Shown here one piece after another: positions 59,535-64,000 of a stretch of DNA of 64,000 bases. The DNA is from Candidatus Thorarchaeota archaeon. Lineage in GTDB: Archaea; Asgardarchaeota; Thorarchaeia; Thorarchaeales; Thorarchaeaceae. Location: positions 509,434 to 573,433 of the forward strand of contig JAIZWL010000001.1 in assembly GCA_021498125.1 (NCBI GenBank), given 5' to 3'. The position numbers and the translations under genes were made by a program. Position 1 is the stretch's first letter. Each line of letters begins with the position of its first letter. The notes below the pieces were generated by a model. That model had not been told where the DNA came from. It made no database searches and was given only the letters and a program-made list of their open reading frames with translations.

Positions 59535-60964
59535 CGGTCACGCACCTCCAGACCAAGTTTGCCGGGATTCATGATTCCGTTCGGGTCGAGAACAGCCTTG
59601 ATCTTTCTGAGGACTTCCATTCCCGAACCGAGTTCATCTTCTGTATAGGTACTTCGACTAAGGCCTACTCCATGTTGGTGGCTCATGGTCCCACCCGCCG
59701 CGAGACACGCCTTGACCCCATCATCCCAGATTTTCTTGTAGGCTGCCCAAGACGAATCTGCCTCCTCCCTTGCAAGAAAGAAGATCATGTAGATACTTCC
59801 GCCATGTGGGTACATATGGGAGAAATGAGCCAAAATTATTGCATCATTTTCCTCCATTACCTGCTTCATCGAGTGATAGACCTGCTCAAGTTTATCGTAG
59901 GTGGCGACGACATCAATAGTATCTCCAATGGCATAGCCCGCCGTAGTGAACTTGGACGGATAGTACATATCATATCGATGTTCCCACCATCTTTTAGAGG
60001 GGCCCTCACCAAAGTCCTTTCCTCCATGTCCAAGACAGATCTCCGCTGCTACACGTTCGTCCAACTCAACCCGCTCAGGGCTGCCGTCAAAGGCTAGCAT
60101 CAGCATACAGTCACCATCATCCACCTCAAAATGAGTACTCACGCTCATTGCAGTGTCTTCGGGATCATAGAGTCTGACAACGGACGGTGTTACCCCCGCT
60201 CGGAAGATGTGCTGTATCGCTGTGAGACCTGTATGAACGTCCTTGAACGCAAAGCTGCGAAACTTGCGTGTTTCGGGCAGAGGAAAGAGCTTGAGTGTGG
60301 CCTCAGTGATCACGCACAAGGTTCCCTCAGAACCGATGAATAACTGTTTGAGATCCGGCCCCACAGAATGACGGGGGACCGCCTTGCACTCCACAATTGA
60401 ACCATTGGGAAGGACCACTTGGAGACCCAGTGTCATGTCCTCAATTTTGCCGTAGAGCGATGACATTGAGCCACCAGACCGAGTAGCGATGAATCCTCCC
60501 ACATTTGATGCACGTAAGGACGTGGGAGTATGTCCTGTTGTGTACCCGCGACGATTCACCGCCTCTTCAAGGTCGATTCCGACGACTCCAGCCTGCACTC
60601 TGACAGTCATCGATACATCATCGATCTCCAAAATCTTGTCCATTCGCTTCAGGTCGAGCTGGATGCCACCGTAGATTGGTAGTGTGCCTCCACAGGTACC
60701 AGCACCGCCTCCCACCGGGACCACGGGGATTCGCAGATTGTTTGCGATCTTCAGAATCTCTGCGACCTCTTCCGTTGTTGCAGGAAATGCGATGATATCC
60801 GCAAGAGGTAGGATTTCACCTGCTCGGATCTTGGCCTCACTGAGGGGCCATGCATCATGTGCGTTCAATACACGATCAGTAGTTGTCAGGGTCACATAAT
60901 CGGGACCCACAATGTCTTGGATCATAGATGCGGCCTTTGTGATTGTATCCTTATCAAGAACCAC
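59531..60964 (-). CDS. FAD-linked oxidase, GlcD/D-lactate dehydrogenase family
   Basis: 477 residues. The PCMH-type FAD-binding half has PVGGGAGTCGGTLPIYGGI and ATRSGGSMSSLYGKIEDM. The C-terminal half includes AHFSHMYPHGGSIYMI and QHGVGLSR, as in GlcD, lactate and alkyldihydroxyacetone-phosphate-synthase-like oxidases. It probably oxidises a 2-hydroxy acid. The start is GTG 60964 with GAGGTGA upstream, overlapping the end region of the preceding gene. It lies between two iron-sulphur protein genes, either of which could be its electron acceptor. Confidence 0.9.
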   Translation of the reverse strand: MVLDKDTITKAASMIQDIVGPDYVTLTTTDRVLNAHDAWPLSEAKIRAGEILPLADIIAFPATTEEVAEILKIANNLRIPVVPVGGGAGTCGGTLPIYGGIQLDLKRMDKILEIDDVSMTVRVQAGVVGIDLEEAVNRRGYTTGHTPTSLRASNVGGFIATRSGGSMSSLYGKIEDMTLGLQVVLPNGSIVECKAVPRHSVGPDLKQLFIGSEGTLCVITEATLKLFPLPETRKFRSFAFKDVHTGLTAIQHIFRAGVTPSVVRLYDPEDTAMSVSTHFEVDDGDCMLMLAFDGSPERVELDERVAAEICLGHGGKDFGEGPSKRWWEHRYDMYYPSKFTTAGYAIGDTIDVVATYDKLEQVYHSMKQVMEENDAIILAHFSHMYPHGGSIYMIFFLAREEADSSWAAYKKIWDDGVKACLAAGGTMSHQHGVGLSRSTYTEDELGSGMEVLRKIKAVLDPNGIMNPGKLGLEVRDR

Positions 60965-60968
60965 GAGA

Positions 60969-62207
60969 TCACCTCTTCAACCGAAGATGCTGTGCAAGAT
61001 ATACTGTGAAATCACTCACTTCTACTTCACTGTCCGCACGAAAGAGCGCATTTTCAATTTGGGCTGTGCATAAGGGACATGGGGCAACAAGATGTGTGGC
61101 ACCACTCTGCTTGATTCCACTCACATTCACCTGCGTGACTGCATTTGCCACATCCGGGGAATGATAGCCCACCATCCCTCCGCCACCACAGCACGAGTCT
61201 GCCACAGAGGATGAGACATATTCGGTTGGAAGAAGTGTGAGTATCTCACGTTCGTAGTCCTCCATCTGGCGAGAAGTATGGCGAATGAGATGGCAGGGAT
61301 TATGGAGTGTGACCTTTTGAGGCGCGGTCTCAGTAGAGGTCGCATCAATTGCTTTTCTGACGCGATCGATGCCAATGACCTCCACAAGGTACTCCATCAT
61401 ATGATAGACAGGGATGTTCCACTCTCTCTCCTCTGCCATCTGGCTCAGACTTGAGGTACACCCCGCACAGGTTGTCACTACGCTCTTGACACCCATTGCC
61501 TTTACCTTCTCTGTCAAAATATCTGCGAGGTGTTCAGCAGTGGCCGTGTCCCCAATTAATCGTGCTGGAAGACCGCAGCAACTCATCTCTTCAAGAAGCG
61601 TATAGTCCACTCCAAAGTGATCAAGAATTATTTTCCCCGCCTCACGCACTTCCTGAGCACGTTCCTCGGCTTGGCAACCGGGGTAAAAGAGGACTTCGGC
61701 GCCCTTGACAATACGATCTTCAATCAGGGGGAGTCCCAGCATCTCCAATCTCATGTCACGACTGTCGGCCTTGTCCTCAGGGTCTTCCCACGGCTCAAAG
61801 GCAAGATTATGGGTTGCGATGATCTTGCTGGTCTTCAACAGACTTTTTGGAACAAGATCGGGTCGTGTATTGAACAGCCTTGCTCGTACTATGTTCACGA
61901 CCTCTGGAATGTTGACATTCTTTGGACAGACCTCTCGACAGGTCCCACAGCCAGTGCAGAGATAGATCTTGTCAACGGTGGACCAAAACTCTGGTGGTGA
62001 ACGGCTCAGCTCAACAGCAATACTTCGGGGGCCACTGAAGCGATCTAGGCCAACTGCACGGACCACAGGGCAGTGATTGATGCATAGGCCACAGTTGATA
62101 CACTGTTCAACTGAGCGGATGACATCGAGCTCTGCCTTGGTGTATGGTACGATCCGTTCCTGTTTCAATGTGTTCTTGACAAATTCATATGCCTCTTCCT
62201 CGCTCAT
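60969..62207 (-). CDS. Iron-sulphur oxidoreductase with CCG domains (GlpC/HdrD-like), first copy
   Basis: 412 residues. Two classical [4Fe-4S] ferredoxin motifs, CINCGLCINHCP and CTGCGTCREVCP, precede two CCG domains (SCCGLPARLIG and SCCGGGGMVG) with CAGC and CPLC. I choose ATG 62207, with AGGAGGTG six bases ahead, over an earlier frame start at 62291 inside the glpB-like gene. ATG overlaps the glpB stop by four bases. By position it fills the role of GlpC, the membrane-anchor/electron-transfer subunit of anaerobic glycerol-3-phosphate dehydrogenase. Confidence 0.88.
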   Translation of the reverse strand: MSEEEAYEFVKNTLKQERIVPYTKAELDVIRSVEQCINCGLCINHCPVVRAVGLDRFSGPRSIAVELSRSPPEFWSTVDKIYLCTGCGTCREVCPKNVNIPEVVNIVRARLFNTRPDLVPKSLLKTSKIIATHNLAFEPWEDPEDKADSRDMRLEMLGLPLIEDRIVKGAEVLFYPGCQAEERAQEVREAGKIILDHFGVDYTLLEEMSCCGLPARLIGDTATAEHLADILTEKVKAMGVKSVVTTCAGCTSSLSQMAEEREWNIPVYHMMEYLVEVIGIDRVRKAIDATSTETAPQKVTLHNPCHLIRHTSRQMEDYEREILTLLPTEYVSSSVADSCCGGGGMVGYHSPDVANAVTQVNVSGIKQSGATHLVAPCPLCTAQIENALFRADSEVEVSDFTVYLAQHLRLKR

Positions 62208-63568
62208 GCTGACACCTCCTCTATGACCGATGTGCCCGCTGCATACCCTGTTGCCAGCGCCACACCGAGACCACTCTTCTCTACCGGCCAATTGTGCCCT
62301 GCAAGTACAGCTCCCGCACAGAAGAGGTTCGATGCATAGCGCTCACCACTAATTGTGATCGGTCTTAGGGTCTCATCACTTCCCACTCCGCAGCCGAAGA
62401 GTGGGTGTCCTTGCTCAGTGATCGACATGAGCCGAGTGAGGCGCTGTGGTCGTACATCCTCTGTTGGAATTCGTCGAGCATCAAAGACGGGCAGGTCGAA
62501 TATTGTCTCATGAAGCCCTCTCTCCGAGCCAGCAATACCCCCGCCGATGAACTTTCCTGATGATAGGATAAATGCTTGTGCCTTGATCTTGATCGAACGT
62601 TTTGGAGCTCTTGCAATGACTTCCTGTACCGAGCTATTAGTGTTCGTGGCCGAGACGACCTGATGACCTTTCAGAAGAGTTCCTCCCTGTTCGACAAATA
62701 TCCGTTCAAGTGCATTCTGTAAGCGTGTTCCCGGAACCGATGGGGGGAATCCCAAAAGCTCGATGATATCAGCTCTAAGTTCTTTTTCTAAGAGTGCCTT
62801 TGTTTCCAGAGGCTGATCGAGTCCAAGAACAGGTGGTATCGCAAGGTGAGTGGCGCCGCTCATCTCAATGTGTGGACTCAATTGAGTCATGAGACGATCT
62901 ATTCCTTGGTAACTGTCCAGAAATCTTGCCACCTCTATGGCTGAGAGATTCTGAGGGCCTCCCAAGTGACCCAGATCGACCGTGCAATTGGCGACACGAC
63001 GCGGGCCAGTTCCTTCGGTCTGGCGTTCTTCCAGATACGCCTTTGCTGCAAGCGCCGAATGAAAGTCGGGAAATCCTCGAATCCCCACAAATAGTAGAAC
63101 ATTATCGGGCTCTCTCGTGATTCCGCGAGGATCCATGGACTCCTGAAGAAGGGCTGTTGGTTTGGTAGTCCCAAGCATAGTTAGGGGCCAAAGGGTTTCT
63201 TTGAGGTTTCCAATGTATGGTATTGATGACCTGCTCATTTTTTGAAGGAACCAGTCCACTGATGCGCGAACCCGTTCCACCACTCTCTCCTCATTGATCA
63301 CTGGTTCTCCGTTCTTGACCCCTAAGAGGGAATAGGGATGTAATGGATAGAGTGCGGAGATACCGTATAGCCCTTCTAATGGAGATGATACAGCAGTACC
63401 CGCCTGAGGAAGATATCCAACTATGTCAATTGCCCCCGAAGAGTCTGCTGTGGCACCGTGGCCTCTGGTGACGATGATTGTCTTTAGACCCGCCTCGGCC
63501 GTGACCGACCCAGCGACCAGACCTGCCATGCCGCTCCCAATGATGAGCACATCTGCTGACAAGTCCAT
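62204..63568 (-). CDS. glpB: Anaerobic glycerol-3-phosphate dehydrogenase subunit B-like flavoprotein
   Basis: 454 residues. The FAD dinucleotide fold opens with DVLIIGSGMAGLVAG, then GATADSSGAIDIVGY as in GlpB. RRIPTEDVRPQRL and FCAGAVLAGHNWP near the C-terminus complete the family pattern. GlpB works with GlpA and GlpC to oxidise sn-glycerol 3-phosphate to dihydroxyacetone phosphate at the membrane. The start ATG 63568 immediately follows the glpA stop, with GGAGGCG upstream. Confidence 0.88.
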   Translation of the reverse strand: MDLSADVLIIGSGMAGLVAGSVTAEAGLKTIIVTRGHGATADSSGAIDIVGYLPQAGTAVSSPLEGLYGISALYPLHPYSLLGVKNGEPVINEERVVERVRASVDWFLQKMSRSSIPYIGNLKETLWPLTMLGTTKPTALLQESMDPRGITREPDNVLLFVGIRGFPDFHSALAAKAYLEERQTEGTGPRRVANCTVDLGHLGGPQNLSAIEVARFLDSYQGIDRLMTQLSPHIEMSGATHLAIPPVLGLDQPLETKALLEKELRADIIELLGFPPSVPGTRLQNALERIFVEQGGTLLKGHQVVSATNTNSSVQEVIARAPKRSIKIKAQAFILSSGKFIGGGIAGSERGLHETIFDLPVFDARRIPTEDVRPQRLTRLMSITEQGHPLFGCGVGSDETLRPITISGERYASNLFCAGAVLAGHNWPVEKSGLGVALATGYAAGTSVIEEVSA

Positions 63569-64000
63569 CTAGTTCGCCTCCTCCCAAGGTTGACGTTCGG
63601 TCTGAAGTCCTGCATGATCAAGATTGGCCACACATGCATAGATGCCCTGAGCAAGCTCTTCCTGAGCAAGCTGTTCTCCACGCATGGGAGGCCGCTTTCC
63701 CTTCCAGCGTTCTGCAAGGAACTGGATGATCTCCTCGTGGTATTGTTTCCCCTCAAGTCCTAACTCTTCGGCGAGGATCGCAGCAGCCTTGAAGGTGCAA
63801 AATGTCCCCTGACAGGGCCCTGTTCCTATCCTGAGCCGGCGCCTCAGGTCGTTCATCGTCTGAGGGAATTCATTTCGAATCGTATAGCGGATCTCTGCCT
63901 CAGTCACCGGTTCACAGGTGCATATGGTCGTTTTCCAGCTTGGCTGTTCACGAGTCAATTCTAGAATCTTTGTCACTTCGGTTCCACGACGAGTCCGCAT
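63569..64000 (-). CDS. glpA: Anaerobic glycerol-3-phosphate dehydrogenase subunit A, C-terminal part (cut by window edge)
   Basis: 143 residues visible; the gene continues beyond 64000. The segment is the BFD-like [2Fe-2S] domain at the end of GlpA: cysteines C27 and C29 in ICTCEPVTEAEI, and C63 and C68 in GTGPCQGTFC. The catalytic FAD domain is out of view. It is the first visible gene of the minus-strand operon. The ATG at the edge is coincidental, not a start. Confidence 0.88.
   Translation of the reverse strand: MRTRRGTEVTKILELTREQPSWKTTICTCEPVTEAEIRYTIRNEFPQTMNDLRRRLRIGTGPCQGTFCTFKAAAILAEELGLEGKQYHEEIIQFLAERWKGKRPPMRGEQLAQEELAQGIYACVANLDHAGLQTERQPWEEAN

Overview
The window looks like a chromosomal segment of an archaeon, most plausibly an Asgard archaeon (Thorarchaeia-like). 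This placement is inference from gene content, not from a marker-gene phylogeny. Archaeal signs are AT-rich TATA-type boxes about 25 bp ahead of likely transcription starts, a cyclic 2,3-diphosphoglycerate synthetase family protein, PDCD5, PAC2 and stomatin/NfeD genes, and many GTG/TTG starts with clear Shine-Dalgarno sites. Asgard-like signs are a longin-like protein with a winged helix, a winged helix resembling eukaryotic E2F/DP, arrestin-like beta-sandwich modules, and several vWA, HEAT and LRR scaffold proteins. No rRNA, tRNA, CRISPR array or insertion sequence was recognised.

1-5.5 kb: the 3' end of an anaerobic ribonucleotide reductase, a cysteine-rich protein with a tRNA-guanine-transglycosylase-like zinc motif, a PH-like protein, an aminoglycoside 6-adenylyltransferase-like gene and a lone LAGLIDADG half-domain. 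5.7-11.1 kb: a tandem duplication of a promoter, a 23-residue-repeat LRR gene and a convergent LAGLIDADG endonuclease gene. The first endonuclease copy is broken and the second nearly intact.

11.4-18.1 kb: parts of an oligopeptide ABC transporter (dppC, and dppD-dppF further on) without DppA or DppB in the window, with membrane proteins between them. 18.1-22.8 kb: small unknowns and a 1145-residue fusion of a glutamate-cysteine-ligase-like enzyme with a long beta-sandwich tail. 22.9-29 kb: membrane genes, namely a DUF92 protein, two ECF-S-like paralogues, a short and a full SPFH protein with NfeD, and a CPBP protease.

29-39.7 kb is the most unusual part. A HEAT-repeat protein lies beside an amidohydrolase and a beta-barrel-vWA protein. 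Divergent to these is one 873-residue protein that fuses degenerate copies of both. Opposing it is a second vWA operon. Then follow a cyclophilin-like protein and an E2F/DP-like regulator. 39.9-57 kb is mostly housekeeping: cDPG synthetase, an ATPase, aldehyde dehydrogenase, an RNA m5C methyltransferase, PDCD5, TatD, PAC2, a longin-like protein, a tRNA-binding-fold protein, MazG and a PaaK-like ligase.

57-64 kb, minus strand: a compact run glpA (partial)-glpB-FeS protein-FAD oxidase-FeS protein, then a radical SAM protein and a GNAT. The first five genes overlap or nearly touch, which suggests a co-transcribed module oxidising glycerol 3-phosphate and a second hydroxy-acid-type substrate.
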